A stretch of DNA of 64,000 bases from Rhizobium sp. SL86 (GTDB lineage Bacteria > Pseudomonadota > Alphaproteobacteria > Rhizobiales > Rhizobiaceae). Of this stretch, positions 8,422 through 17,060 are shown in pieces. The notes beneath the pieces were generated by a model. That model had not been told where the DNA came from. It made no database searches and saw only the letters and a program-made list of their open reading frames with translations. Where the stretch lies: assembly GCF_026672545.1 (NCBI RefSeq), contig NZ_JAPPRJ010000002.1, positions 633,001 to 697,000 on the forward strand. Reading direction: 5' to 3'. Both the position numbers and the translations under genes were made by a program. Positions within the stretch are counted from its first letter, which is position 1. Each line of letters begins with the position of its first letter.

Positions 8422-9299
8422 CGTGCAGCCTTTCCAAACAGCCCGTTCGGACGGAAGACGAGGACCAGTGCCACGAGCAGCGTCGAGACCATCTTGGCAA
8501 GCGTTGGCGAAAACATCATCGACAAAATGCCGTCCGAGAGGCCGATCAGGATCGCCGCAACCACGGTCCCCGACATGCTGCCGAGCCCGCCGATGATGAC
8601 GACGATGAAGGAGAGCAGCAGCGGATCTGTTCCCATCAGGTAATGCGCCTGCTGGATCGGCACCACGAGGATGCCGGCAATGGCGGCAAGGCCCGCCCCG
8701 AGTGCAAAGACATAGGCCGAGACCTTGTCCACCGGGATGCCGAAGGCCTGTGCGGTTTCGCGGTCAAATTGCGTGGCGCGCATGATGAGGCCGGCGCGCG
8801 TCTTCTGCAGCACGAACCAGATCAGCCCCATGATGAGGATGGCCGCACCGATGACGAAGAGCTTGTAGGCCGAATAACCGAACCACGGCAGGCGAATGGT
8901 ATAGTAGAAAGGCGGATCGACCGGGCGTGCATCCGGTCCGTACAGGATCAGCACGCTCTGCTGGATGATGTAGAGAAGGCCGATGGTCGCAACGATTGTT
9001 GCTTCCGGATTATAGTCCAGCCGCTTGAGGATCAGCCGCTCGCTCAGCGCCGCGATGGCCCCGACGATCAGCGGGCTGATGATCAGCGCCACCACGAACC
9101 CCAGCGCCGGATGGCCGGTGAGGAGGCTTGCCGCATACCAGGCGATGACCGCACCCAGCATCACGAATTCGCCATGCGCCACATTGACCACACGCATCAC
9201 ACCGAAGACCAGTGACAAGCCGGCTGCGGTGATACACAACACGGCCGCCTGGACGAGGCCTTCAAGGGTCGCGAGAAGAAGATAGGGGCCCAATCCCAT
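8418..9299 (-). CDS. ABC transporter permease, LivH type
   Basis: The 293-residue permease shows the LivH hallmark GLSLVFGVMRVVNVAHGEFVMLGA near residue 25 and IIGGLGSMSGTVVAAILIG toward the C-terminus. About eight helices are present. It starts 111 nt downstream of the binding-protein gene, with a strong hairpin between them (9362-9384), a layout that usually lowers permease relative to binding-protein expression. Confidence 0.92.
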   Translation of the reverse strand: MGLGPYLLLATLEGLVQAAVLCITAAGLSLVFGVMRVVNVAHGEFVMLGAVIAWYAASLLTGHPALGFVVALIISPLIVGAIAALSERLILKRLDYNPEATIVATIGLLYIIQQSVLILYGPDARPVDPPFYYTIRLPWFGYSAYKLFVIGAAILIMGLIWFVLQKTRAGLIMRATQFDRETAQAFGIPVDKVSAYVFALGAGLAAIAGILVVPIQQAHYLMGTDPLLLSFIVVIIGGLGSMSGTVVAAILIGLSDGILSMMFSPTLAKMVSTLLVALVLVFRPNGLFGKAAR

Positions 9300-9361
9300 A
9301 TGGCCTGCCTTTCCATTGCCTGCAATCGACGGCCCGAAACGTCAGGCCGCAAGAGATCCGT

Positions 9362-9384
9362 CTCCGCCGGAAGAACCGGCGGAG
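9362..9384 (-). repeat. Intercistronic hairpin between binding protein and permease
   Basis: CTCCGCCGG and CCGGCGGAG form a perfect 9-bp stem around a 5-nt loop (AAGAA). There is no T-run, so it is more likely an mRNA-stabilising or attenuating hairpin than a full terminator. Confidence 0.6.
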
Positions 9385-9410
9385 TGTGATTGCATTGCCT
9401 TGCGGCGGGA

Positions 9411-10703
9411 TCAAAGATCCATCTTGGTGTAGTCGGTGGGGCTTTCGTAGAGGCCGTCTTCGATCTTGGTGCGGTGCACCACCTTGAGCTTGCCACCTTC
9501 GACCTTGGAAATGTTCTGCGAACCGAACACCTGATGCGTCTTGCCGTTGAACTGCTTGGCGCCCTGCGGATGTTCCTTACCTTCGGCAAAGCTCGTCATC
9601 GATTCCATCGCGACGACCAGATCCTTCTTCTGCTCAGGGCCCCTGTAGTTTGCCATCTCCATCGCCTGCTTGATGACGAAGAGGGTCTCCCAGCAGGAGA
9701 ACATGTGCGAATAGGTGGAGATGTCCTTCGGGTCTGCAATGCTTGCGCCATTGGCATCGACGCCGACCTTCTCGCGGAAGAACTTGTCGAACTCCGTCTG
9801 GTTGGCCTGGGCATACCGCGGATAGGCTTCCCAGAAATAGGTGCCTTCGAGGAAACCGAGTTGCGGTGTGTTGAAGTTCACGGCTTCCAGCGAGTCGATG
9901 AAACCGAAGATTTCCGGGCGCTTGCTGCCGAGATAATCGCCGAGTTCCTTGACAAAGGTCAGGACGGCCGGGCCGACCATGACGTGGTAGATGACCTCGG
10001 TCGACGGCGGGATCTGCGGGAAATATCGGGTGAATGAGGTTTCCGTCGGCGGCACGGCAATCTTGGCCACCACTTCGCCGCCTTGTGCTTTGATGGCGGC
10101 AGTGAAGAAATCGCGGTGGTCATGGCCGAAATTGTAGTCGGGGAAGATCATCGTGACCTTCTTGCCGATCGTGCTGCCGATCCACGGCGCCATGGCTTGC
10201 ACCTGGGCGCGCACATCGGTGATGCCCGGCTGGAAGGTGTAGCGGTTGAGCTTGCCGGCGCCGAGCAGGCTTGCTTCTGAACAGATAAAATAGGGAACCT
10301 TCAGTTCGCCGGCGCGCGGTGCGGCGGCGGCGACCACGTTCGAGAAGAGGTGACCGAAGATCGCGTCAACTTTGTACTGCGTGGCGAACTTCTCAACGAC
10401 TTCCGTGCCGCGCTTCGGATCGGTCCCGTCGTCCTCGACGATCATCTCGACCTTGCGGCCATTGATGCCGCCCATCTCGTTGACGAGTTTGACGGCGGCG
10501 GTGGCGGTGCGCTCATACCAGCGGCCATAAGACGCGCCGATGCCGGTGCGGTGCATCGGTGCGCCGAGCTTGATCGTGCCGTCCTGGGCAAAACCCGGGC
10601 GCAGCACGGCCGGGCTGGTGAGCGCGATCGCCGCGCCGCCGAGCGTCTTCAGCGCGGTGCGGCGCTGCATGGATAAACTGAGAGGATTATACTTCGAGTG
10701 CAT
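9411..10703 (-). CDS. ABC transporter substrate-binding protein, Liv/HAAT family
   Basis: The 430-residue protein starts with a twin-arginine-like leader (QRRTALKTLGGAAIAL, cleavage near PGFAQD). It continues with the type I periplasmic fold: IKLGAPMHRTG, AAVKLVNEMGGINGRKVEMIVED. It would capture the substrate for the permeases and ATPases downstream. ATG 10703 is preceded by AGGGGAA. The closest functional types are short-chain amide, urea and amino-acid binders; the ligand cannot be read from sequence. Two AGTG-N4-CACT boxes lie upstream at 10784 and 10943. Confidence 0.9.
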   Translation of the reverse strand: MHSKYNPLSLSMQRRTALKTLGGAAIALTSPAVLRPGFAQDGTIKLGAPMHRTGIGASYGRWYERTATAAVKLVNEMGGINGRKVEMIVEDDGTDPKRGTEVVEKFATQYKVDAIFGHLFSNVVAAAAPRAGELKVPYFICSEASLLGAGKLNRYTFQPGITDVRAQVQAMAPWIGSTIGKKVTMIFPDYNFGHDHRDFFTAAIKAQGGEVVAKIAVPPTETSFTRYFPQIPPSTEVIYHVMVGPAVLTFVKELGDYLGSKRPEIFGFIDSLEAVNFNTPQLGFLEGTYFWEAYPRYAQANQTEFDKFFREKVGVDANGASIADPKDISTYSHMFSCWETLFVIKQAMEMANYRGPEQKKDLVVAMESMTSFAEGKEHPQGAKQFNGKTHQVFGSQNISKVEGGKLKVVHRTKIEDGLYESPTDYTKMDL

Positions 10704-10783
10704 GGTCGTTCCCCTTGCGTGGTAGCGATGAATTCGTCTGCCGTCTGCGCGCTCCTTCTCGTCGGGAGCTTTGCGCGTTTTTT

Positions 10784-10800
10784 AGTGTATGCACTGTATA
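10784..10800. promoter_or_regulatory. Operator-like box 1 upstream of the importer
   Basis: The sequence AGTGTATGCACTGTATA contains an inverted AGTG...CACT pair. It lies 81 bp upstream of the binding-protein start and shares the pattern AGTGTATNCACTRTAT with box 2, 159 bp further upstream. It is not the NicR-type box found elsewhere in the island, so another regulator is implied. Confidence 0.5.
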
Positions 10801-10942
10801 GTGATGAGCTTATCAAGGCCCAAAACAGATGCAAGTCAAATCTCGGCTTATAATTCGGGCAATCGGTGCGGCTTAACTGGTCTCTGATCGCCATTGTGTC
10901 GTGCGAGATCATAGCTCTGACGGTTGAGCCGAACAAATTTAA

Positions 10943-10959
10943 AGTGTATCCACTATATC
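10943..10959. promoter_or_regulatory. Operator-like box 2 upstream of the importer
   Basis: AGTGTATCCACTATATC repeats the pattern of the box at 10784 in the same orientation, with the AGTG and CACT arms kept. Spacing of 159 bp would allow looping between two bound repressor dimers. Confidence 0.45.
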
Positions 10960-11068
10960 TATACGTAGCGCGACGAAGCGCTGCGGAGACCTGTACATCT
11001 CCGGTGCAAAACGCTTTCTCCATGGTCGCGCCTGCGCGCATGGGCGGCTGTCTCCGCGCGGCCTCTCC

Positions 11069-12817
11069 TCAGGCCGCTTCCGCCTCCGCTCGTAATGCCT
11101 TGGTCCCCTCTGCGTCAACAGATCCGTCTGGCTTTAATGCGACGCCGAACATCGTCTTTGCGTCACTGATGCTGTAGCGCGACAGGCGGACGTCCTCGGC
11201 CACCGCTTCCGGTTGCCGGGTGAACGGGTGACCATATCCGCCGCCGCCTGGCGTCTGCACCCGGACCCGGTCGCCCGGCTTCAGCGGAATATCCTGCGCC
11301 TTCGACAAGTGGTCCGGGGTCATGGGGATGCCGTTGCGCGTCAGGGTGACCTGGTTCGGCGCACCGTCCGATCCGCCGAGCGCACCGGGTGGGCCGAAGC
11401 GTCCGTGATCCATCACGAAACTGGCCGTTGCTTCGCCCCGGCGCAGTTCGATTTCGTAATCCAACCCGAAGCCGCCGCGATGTTTTCCGGCGCCGCCCGA
11501 TCCCTCGCGCAGCGCATAACGATGGTAGAGCACGGGATATTGTTGTTCCATGATCTCCACCGGCGGCGCTTTTGAAATGCCGATGGTAGAACAGCCGTTC
11601 GCCAGGCCGTCGTGATCGGCATTGCCGCCGTAACCGCCGCCGGAGATCTGGTACATGACAAAATTCTGGCCCCGTTCGGGATCATAACCGCCAAGCGCGA
11701 AATTGCCGGAGCTGCCGGCCGGCGACGCCGTGACACGATCCGGCAGCGCCTCGACCAGAGCCGAGAAGACGGCTTCCGCGATCCGCTGGCTGACCTCCGC
11801 CGCACAGCCGGAAACGGGCCGGGGATACTGCGCATCAAGGAACGTGCCCTCCGGTCGGATCACCGTCAGCGGCTCGAAGGCGCCGGCGGAAATCGGGACG
11901 TCCGGGAAGATGTGGCGCATGGCGAGATAGACGGAGGAAAGCGTCGTCGCCAACACCGAATTCATCGGCCCCCGACAGGGTTTTGAGGAGCCGGAAAAAT
12001 CGAAGCTGAGTTCGCCGCCGCGCGCCGTGATCGCCAGCCGGATTTCGAGCGGTTCGTTGACGACCCCGTCGCTGTCCACATAGGCGACGGAGGTGTAGGT
12101 GCCGTCCGGGATGAGGCGGATATTGGCGCGCATCTGCTGGTTTGCCCGGCGGCGAAGTTCTGCGATGGCCTCCGTGACCGTGTCATCGCCATAGCGGTCC
12201 AGAAGCCGGACAAGACGCTTTTCGCCGACAAGCAGGGCCGCTGCCTGTGCCTTCACGTCACCGATCCGCTGGTCGGCGACCCGGATGTTGGAACAGATGA
12301 TCGCGTAGATTTCCGGATCGAGAACGCCCTGCTTGAAAAGGCGCACCGGCGGCAGCCGAAGCCCTTCCTGCTCGACCGAGGTTGCCGACGCGGAAAAACC
12401 GCCGGGCACCGCGCCACCCGTATCCGGCCAGTGGCCGGTGTTGGACAGCCAGCAGAAAATTTGCCCCGCGCGATAGACCGGCATGGCGAAGCGCACGTCC
12501 ATCAGGTGCGTGCCACCGAGATAGGGGTCGTTGACGATATAGATATCGCCCGGCTGGGGTGCAGCCGCCTTGCCGGCAGCAATCATCTCGATCAGCACGC
12601 GCGTCGAATACTGCATCACGCCAACGAAGACCGGCAAGCCGCTCGACCCTTGCGCAATCAGCGAGCCATCGACCGCCGAATAGATGCCGTCGGACCGGTC
12701 GTTGGCTTCGGCAATCACAGGCGAAAAGGCGGCACGAGAGAAGGAGAGGTCCATCTCGTCGCAGACCTGCTGCAGGCCGGACTGGATGACGGAGAGCGTG
12801 ATCGGATCGATGCTCAT
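11069..12817 (-). CDS. hyuB: Hydantoinase B/oxoprolinase-family subunit (HyuB)
   Basis: This 582-residue protein is the beta subunit of the ATP-dependent cyclic amidase family (N-methylhydantoinase, 5-oxoprolinase, acetophenone carboxylase). It opens with the family start DPITLSVIQSGLQQVCDEMD. NDPYLGGTHLMDV, FSGSSKP and the C-terminal glycine-rich TPGGGGYG are also typical. ATG 12817 overlaps the hyuA stop by 4 nt. Among nicotinate genes, the natural candidate substrate is the lactam made by the 6-hydroxynicotinate reductase. That assignment rests on context only. Confidence 0.88.
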   Translation of the reverse strand: MSIDPITLSVIQSGLQQVCDEMDLSFSRAAFSPVIAEANDRSDGIYSAVDGSLIAQGSSGLPVFVGVMQYSTRVLIEMIAAGKAAAPQPGDIYIVNDPYLGGTHLMDVRFAMPVYRAGQIFCWLSNTGHWPDTGGAVPGGFSASATSVEQEGLRLPPVRLFKQGVLDPEIYAIICSNIRVADQRIGDVKAQAAALLVGEKRLVRLLDRYGDDTVTEAIAELRRRANQQMRANIRLIPDGTYTSVAYVDSDGVVNEPLEIRLAITARGGELSFDFSGSSKPCRGPMNSVLATTLSSVYLAMRHIFPDVPISAGAFEPLTVIRPEGTFLDAQYPRPVSGCAAEVSQRIAEAVFSALVEALPDRVTASPAGSSGNFALGGYDPERGQNFVMYQISGGGYGGNADHDGLANGCSTIGISKAPPVEIMEQQYPVLYHRYALREGSGGAGKHRGGFGLDYEIELRRGEATASFVMDHGRFGPPGALGGSDGAPNQVTLTRNGIPMTPDHLSKAQDIPLKPGDRVRVQTPGGGGYGHPFTRQPEAVAEDVRLSRYSISDAKTMFGVALKPDGSVDAEGTKALRAEAEAA

Positions 12818-14907
12818 GCGGCGCTCCCGATCGTGATGATGATGTTGCCGTCGCGATCCTGCTGCGCGACGTCGCCCGGCTCGATGAGAATGGTCGTGTC
12901 CATCTGTTCGATGATGGCGGGGCCTGCAATGGCCGCGACAAGCGGCAGGTGATCGCGCCAATAGACGGGCGCGTCTATCCAGCGACCGAACCAGACGGGC
13001 CGGCTACCGGTGCGGGCCTCATCGAGCGTGGCCTTTCGCCCGCTCGCGTCGATCAGCGCCGACAGGTCGATCTCGTCGCGCCGGCCGATGACGGAAGTGT
13101 TGACGTTGACGAGGTTGGCGCGAATTTCCGGCAGTTCGACATGGAAGCGGGCAAAATAGGCCTCCTCGAACCGTCGTTGCAGGTCTTCGCGTGTCGGCAT
13201 CGCGTCCGGCACGGCAACCCGCAGCAGATGCGTCTGGCCGATGAACTGCATGTCGACGGTGCGGATCTCGCGGATCTCGCGAATGGTCACGGCCTCCTTG
13301 CCGATCAACTCGCGGCCATCGGCGCTCTGCCGGGCGAAGATCGCGTACACGGCCTCAATGTCGGCGCTCGCCAGGGGGCGGTTGACGGTCTGGACGAAGT
13401 CATGCCGTAGATCCGCGACGACGCAGCCGAGCGCATTGGTGATGCCGGGGCGCGATGGCGCCAGCACCTTCGGGATGCCGAGTTCGCGGGCAATGGCGGC
13501 CGCATGCAGGGGGCCTGCACCTCCGAAAGCAAAGAGAGCAAAATCGCGCGGGTCCTCGCCGAGGCTGACCGAGACCATCCGCACCGCATCCGACATGCGG
13601 GCATTGGCGACCCGGACGACGGCATCCGCCGCCTGAATGGCGTCGAGGCCCAGTCGATCGCCAAGTTCTGCCTGGAAGATCGCCTTGATGTGGTCGATCG
13701 TCATGCCACCGGGAACGCTGTTCAGACGGCTTGGGTTGAGGCGCCCGAGCAGGAGGTTGGCGTCCGAGATGGTGGGTTTCGTGCCGCCGCGGCCATAACA
13801 GATCGGCCCGGGGGTGGCGCCGGCGCTTTCCGGACCGACCTGCAGGAGACCCGCCGCCGTGATCCTGGCGATCGAGCCTCCGCCGGCGCCGACGGTTCGG
13901 ACATCGACCATCGGCACATGGATCGGCATGGCATATTCCACCTCGATCTCGTTCGACACGGTCGGCTCCGCATCGCGGATGAGGGCGACGTCCGTGGAGG
14001 TGCCGCCCATGTCGTAGGTGATGAGGTTCGGCATGCCGGCCCGCCGCCCGGTAAAGGCTGCTGCCATGACGCCGGAGGCGGGGCCGGACATTACGGTTTT
14101 TGCCGCCTCCTTCGCCACATGCCGGGCCGAGACCATGCCGCCATTGCCGTTCATCACCAGCACGTCGTGTTTGTAACCGCGAGCGGCCAGCGTATCGGCC
14201 AGACGCTCGACGTAACGGCGCAGCAGAGGCTGCACCGAGGCATTCACCGCTGCCGTCACGCCGCGTTCGTATTCGCGGCTTTCGGAGAGAAGCGCATGGC
14301 CGAGCGTGATATTGCCATTCGGCCAGATCTCCGAGGCAACCTCGCCGGCGCGGATTTCATGGGCAGGATTGGCATAGGCATGCAGGAAGTGGATGACGAG
14401 CGCCTCGCAGTCGAGATCGACCAACTGGCGGATGGCGCTCCGCAGTGCCTCCTCATCGAGCGGGGTAATGACATTGCCGCGTGCGTCCAGCCGTTCCGGC
14501 ACTTCCACGCGCAGGTCGCGCGGGATGATCGGCCGGAACTCGCCCTTCATGCCATAGGCGTTCGGGCGGGTGCGGCGCCCAAGTTCCAGTACGTCCCGGA
14601 AGCCCATGGTGGTGATGAGGCCGGTCTTGCAGAGATTGCGCTCCAGAACGGCATTCGTGGTGGTCGTTGTGCCGTGAACGATCAGGTCGAGGGCTGCAAT
14701 GTCGGCCTCGGCCGCTTCAAGGGCGTTAACGACGCCGAAAGCCTGATTGTCGAGCGTGGTCGGGGTCTTGGCAAGGCGAACGCGGCCGCTTGTGGCATCG
14801 AAGAGAACGAGGTCGGTAAAGGTGCCGCCAACATCGATGCCGGCGACGATCGACTGGCGTGGAGACGGAGTCCGGGCGTCGTTCGCGATGACGCGCTGAT
14901 GTGACAC
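12814..14907 (-). CDS. hyuA: Hydantoinase A/oxoprolinase-family subunit (HyuA)
   Basis: The 697-residue ATP-binding subunit has the actin-like phosphate motif VAGIDVGGTFTDLVLFD at about residue 22. VHGTTTTTNAVLER, YDMGGTSTDVALI and FGGAGPLHA are further family motifs. It would phosphorylate the amide oxygen of a cyclic substrate so that HyuB can hydrolyse it. A GTG start at 14907 is chosen because AGGGAA stands 5 nt before it; an ATG at 14934 lies inside the operator 14919-14940. A TTGACA at 14961-14966 (minus strand) is the likely -35 box. It has its own promoter, separate from the reductase operon. Confidence 0.88.
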   Translation of the reverse strand: MSHQRVIANDARTPSPRQSIVAGIDVGGTFTDLVLFDATSGRVRLAKTPTTLDNQAFGVVNALEAAEADIAALDLIVHGTTTTTNAVLERNLCKTGLITTMGFRDVLELGRRTRPNAYGMKGEFRPIIPRDLRVEVPERLDARGNVITPLDEEALRSAIRQLVDLDCEALVIHFLHAYANPAHEIRAGEVASEIWPNGNITLGHALLSESREYERGVTAAVNASVQPLLRRYVERLADTLAARGYKHDVLVMNGNGGMVSARHVAKEAAKTVMSGPASGVMAAAFTGRRAGMPNLITYDMGGTSTDVALIRDAEPTVSNEIEVEYAMPIHVPMVDVRTVGAGGGSIARITAAGLLQVGPESAGATPGPICYGRGGTKPTISDANLLLGRLNPSRLNSVPGGMTIDHIKAIFQAELGDRLGLDAIQAADAVVRVANARMSDAVRMVSVSLGEDPRDFALFAFGGAGPLHAAAIARELGIPKVLAPSRPGITNALGCVVADLRHDFVQTVNRPLASADIEAVYAIFARQSADGRELIGKEAVTIREIREIRTVDMQFIGQTHLLRVAVPDAMPTREDLQRRFEEAYFARFHVELPEIRANLVNVNTSVIGRRDEIDLSALIDASGRKATLDEARTGSRPVWFGRWIDAPVYWRDHLPLVAAIAGPAIIEQMDTTILIEPGDVAQQDRDGNIIITIGSAA

Positions 14908-14918
14908 GGCTGTTCCCT

Positions 14919-14940
14919 TTTTATTTGTATGCAAACGAAT
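14919..14940. promoter_or_regulatory. NicR-type operator upstream of hyuA
   Basis: The inverted repeat ATTTGTATGCAAACGAAT, preceded by TTTT, is identical over 22 bp to the sequence at 18634-18655. It starts 12 bp before the GTG of hyuA and 20 bp after a TTGACA box, so a bound repressor would cover the -10 region. Confidence 0.75.
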
Positions 14941-14980
14941 GTGTCAGTCGTCTTAACGGCTGTCAAGCATGGGATGGGCT

Positions 14981-15565
14981 CTAGCGGAGCCCGTCCTTTC
15001 CTTCGATCTCGGTAACCCGCAGACCACCGACGCGAGGCAGGGGCCGACCGCTATCGGTCACCGCAACCGCCACCATGATTTCGTCGGCGCGCGGACTGTC
15101 GTTCAACCACACTTCCATGCCGTCGAAATGCGAACGGACATAGGCGGCATCCTTGTGACCCAGTGGAATGTCCAGAACCTGGCCCGGGCCACCACGTTTC
15201 TTGCTGGAGGGGACGAGCGCCGCCCCCTTTTCCACCGCCTCGCGCAGGGGCTTGCCCAGCGAGGGATGCAGGATGGCCGCGGCATGTTCCAGCTCGCCGT
15301 TTTCCCCCACCATGGCTGCCTTGCCATAACTCTCCGCTTGATCCGGCCGGATGCCGAGCGCCTGAACACAACGCTGGCCAAGCAACCCGCCGAGTTCTGC
15401 GCCGATCTCCATCAGGTCCTGAAGGTCCTCGACATAACGGCCGGCGAAGGGGTTACGGATGACGGCGACCGCTGAGGCCTTGCGGGTCGCAGGCCTGACG
15501 GGACGATCCATCTCGCGACGCACTTCCTCCACAAAGACGGCGATCTTGCGGATCTCTGCCTTCAT
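14981..15565 (-). CDS. DUF1185 (AA_synth, PF06684) family protein, copy 2
   Basis: The 194-residue protein belongs to the PF06684 family, annotated as amino acid synthesis proteins. The family's structures show a chorismate-mutase-like fold, but no reaction is proven to my knowledge. Conserved stretches visible are AVIRNPFAGRYVEDL, ESYGKAAMVGENGELEHAAAI and AYVRSHFDGMEV. It overlaps the paralogue at 15562 by 4 nt; the pair share about half of their residues by eye, so they may form a heteromer. It is the last gene of the reductase operon. Confidence 0.85.
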   Translation of the reverse strand: MKAEIRKIAVFVEEVRREMDRPVRPATRKASAVAVIRNPFAGRYVEDLQDLMEIGAELGGLLGQRCVQALGIRPDQAESYGKAAMVGENGELEHAAAILHPSLGKPLREAVEKGAALVPSSKKRGGPGQVLDIPLGHKDAAYVRSHFDGMEVWLNDSPRADEIMVAVAVTDSGRPLPRVGGLRVTEIEGKDGLR

Positions 15566-16146
15566 CTCAGGCCATCCTCGCCCTTGATCTCCTCAGCCTT
15601 GAGACCGCCGACACGGGCATGGATGCGGGCGCCGGTGGTCATGACCAGTGCCAGCACGATCTCATTCGCCCGCGGCGCGTCGGACACGCCCACTTCCATG
15701 GCATCGAAATGGCTGCGCACATACGATGCGTTGATGTGCGTGACGGGAACGTCAAGCCGCGTTCCCGGGCCGCCGACCTTCTTTGTGGAGGGAACGATGG
15801 CCTTGGCTTCGCCCAGCGCACCGCGCATGGCATAACCGCCCGGTACGTGCCAGAGCGCGCCATGTTCCAGTTCTCCGGCCTGGCCGACGATGGCACCCTT
15901 GCCATACCCTTCGATGGTCGAGGGCTCGCCGCCCAGGGCGTCGATCAGCTTTTTCGCCATCTCGAGGCCGAGCGGTTCGAGATCCTTCATGAAGCCGGCG
16001 ATCTCCTCGTGATAGGCGCCGGCGAAGGGATTGTGAATGACGGCGAGGATTGCGCCGCGCTTCAGCGGATGCTCCGCCTTCGGCCCACCCTCATGCAGGA
16101 TGTCTTCGACGATGGTGACGATCTTGCGGACGATCGGTTCAGGCAT
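15562..16146 (-). CDS. DUF1185 (AA_synth, PF06684) family protein, copy 1
   Basis: This 194-residue paralogue is the same length as the next gene and carries the same landmarks: AVIHNPFAGAYHEEI, EGYGKGAIVGQAGELEHGA, INASYVRSHFDAMEVG and RVGGLKAEEIKGEDGLR. It overlaps the UPF0280 gene by 8 nt upstream and the second copy by 4 nt downstream. Two adjacent copies inside a nicotinate operon point to a catabolic step after ring reduction, for example an isomerisation or C-N cleavage. This is inference. Confidence 0.85.
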   Translation of the reverse strand: MPEPIVRKIVTIVEDILHEGGPKAEHPLKRGAILAVIHNPFAGAYHEEIAGFMKDLEPLGLEMAKKLIDALGGEPSTIEGYGKGAIVGQAGELEHGALWHVPGGYAMRGALGEAKAIVPSTKKVGGPGTRLDVPVTHINASYVRSHFDAMEVGVSDAPRANEIVLALVMTTGARIHARVGGLKAEEIKGEDGLR

Positions 16147-17050
16147 GAGGTCTCATCTCCAGTCGGGCTGTCATTGGAAAGGGGGCGGGATGAGGGGCCG
16201 CGATGCGGTGCGCCCCCTGCAGGAAAAGAGCGGCACGGGAGATGAGGCCGCGGTCGATCAGATGCTCGGCCATCTCTTGTCCCCTGTCCAGCGCTCTTGC
16301 AATCTCGTCGGCGGGCAGGGGAGCAACATCAATGACAACGGGAAGATCGCCGAGGTCGCTGTCATCCTTGACCGAGGATGCCGGCGCCCGGCGAATGGAC
16401 GGATGGCCCGGCAGATCGACGGCATTGGCAATGATGGTGGCGGCCGCATCGGCACTTGCGGCATCGTCTGCCAGAGCGGTCACGCTGTCGGCGATGCCGA
16501 GCGAGAGCGACCGCCCGCCGCGTCCCGAGGTTGCGATGCCGCGCATCGGCTCGCTGGCGGTGACCCTGAAGCGGCCAAGACCTTCTCCATCGTCTTGGGC
16601 GATGCCGACCGAAAATTCCACCTCTCCCGACAGGTGAAAGGCAATATCCCCGCCATTGTTGACAAAGATCCGCTCGGGACAGTCGTCTGGGGAAAAACCA
16701 AGCCGGATGGCGGCGAGCACCTCGTCTGCGACCGCACCGGCCACCGCTGCCATCGGCGTGATAAAGTAGTTGGCGGCGAAGGGGCGAACCGCCTCCACCA
16801 TGCGACGGGCGGTGCTGCCCCGGGCGCCCGGTTCGTGAGGGGTGGCGGGTGACCGCAGCAGCGGCAGTTCGTCGACCAGTTCCGGCAGGATGGTCTGGAA
16901 GCGGTTCCAGGCGCATTGCTGCGCGTGGCGGATATGCTTCGGCGTGGCGCGCGGACCATCGACGCCGATGATGAGATCGATCGGGCCGTACTGCAGATGC
17001 AGCCGTCCCGTTTCAGATCCATCCAGATAGCGTGCCATCGGTCCGTTCAT
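16139..17050 (-). CDS. UPF0280 family protein (ApbE-like fold)
   Basis: The 303-residue protein matches the UPF0280 family, distantly related to ApbE flavin transferases. Typical stretches are RPFAANYFITPMAAVAGAVADEV (about residue 90), FVNNGGDIAFHL and GIATSGRGGRSLSLGIADSVTALA. In ApbE the matching parts bind FAD and Mg, so a role in flavin transfer or in binding a small acid is possible. The ATG at 17050 follows GAGGATGCGGCG and lies 10 nt after the reductase gene stop. The family is often found beside 6-hydroxynicotinate reductase genes; its function is unknown. Confidence 0.83.
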   Translation of the reverse strand: MNGPMARYLDGSETGRLHLQYGPIDLIIGVDGPRATPKHIRHAQQCAWNRFQTILPELVDELPLLRSPATPHEPGARGSTARRMVEAVRPFAANYFITPMAAVAGAVADEVLAAIRLGFSPDDCPERIFVNNGGDIAFHLSGEVEFSVGIAQDDGEGLGRFRVTASEPMRGIATSGRGGRSLSLGIADSVTALADDAASADAAATIIANAVDLPGHPSIRRAPASSVKDDSDLGDLPVVIDVAPLPADEIARALDRGQEMAEHLIDRGLISRAALFLQGAHRIAAPHPAPFPMTARLEMRPHA

Positions 17051-17060
17051 CGCCGCATCC

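Larger units (their letters stand above)
10704..11068. other. 365-bp gap between hyuB and the importer genes
   Basis: No coding frame here looks real. The gap holds the promoter region of the importer operon on the minus strand and two copies of an AGTG-N4-CACT box. Its AT content is higher than its surroundings, as expected for a promoter. I see no clear terminator for hyuB. Confidence 0.6.

Noticed and set aside
10649..11041. Small minus-strand frame across the gap upstream of the importer
   Set aside because: It covers both regulatory boxes and has no coding signature.
14908..14934. ATG 14934 as the start of hyuA
   Set aside because: It lies within the operator and has no ribosome binding site; GTG 14907 has a good one and gives the family N-terminus.
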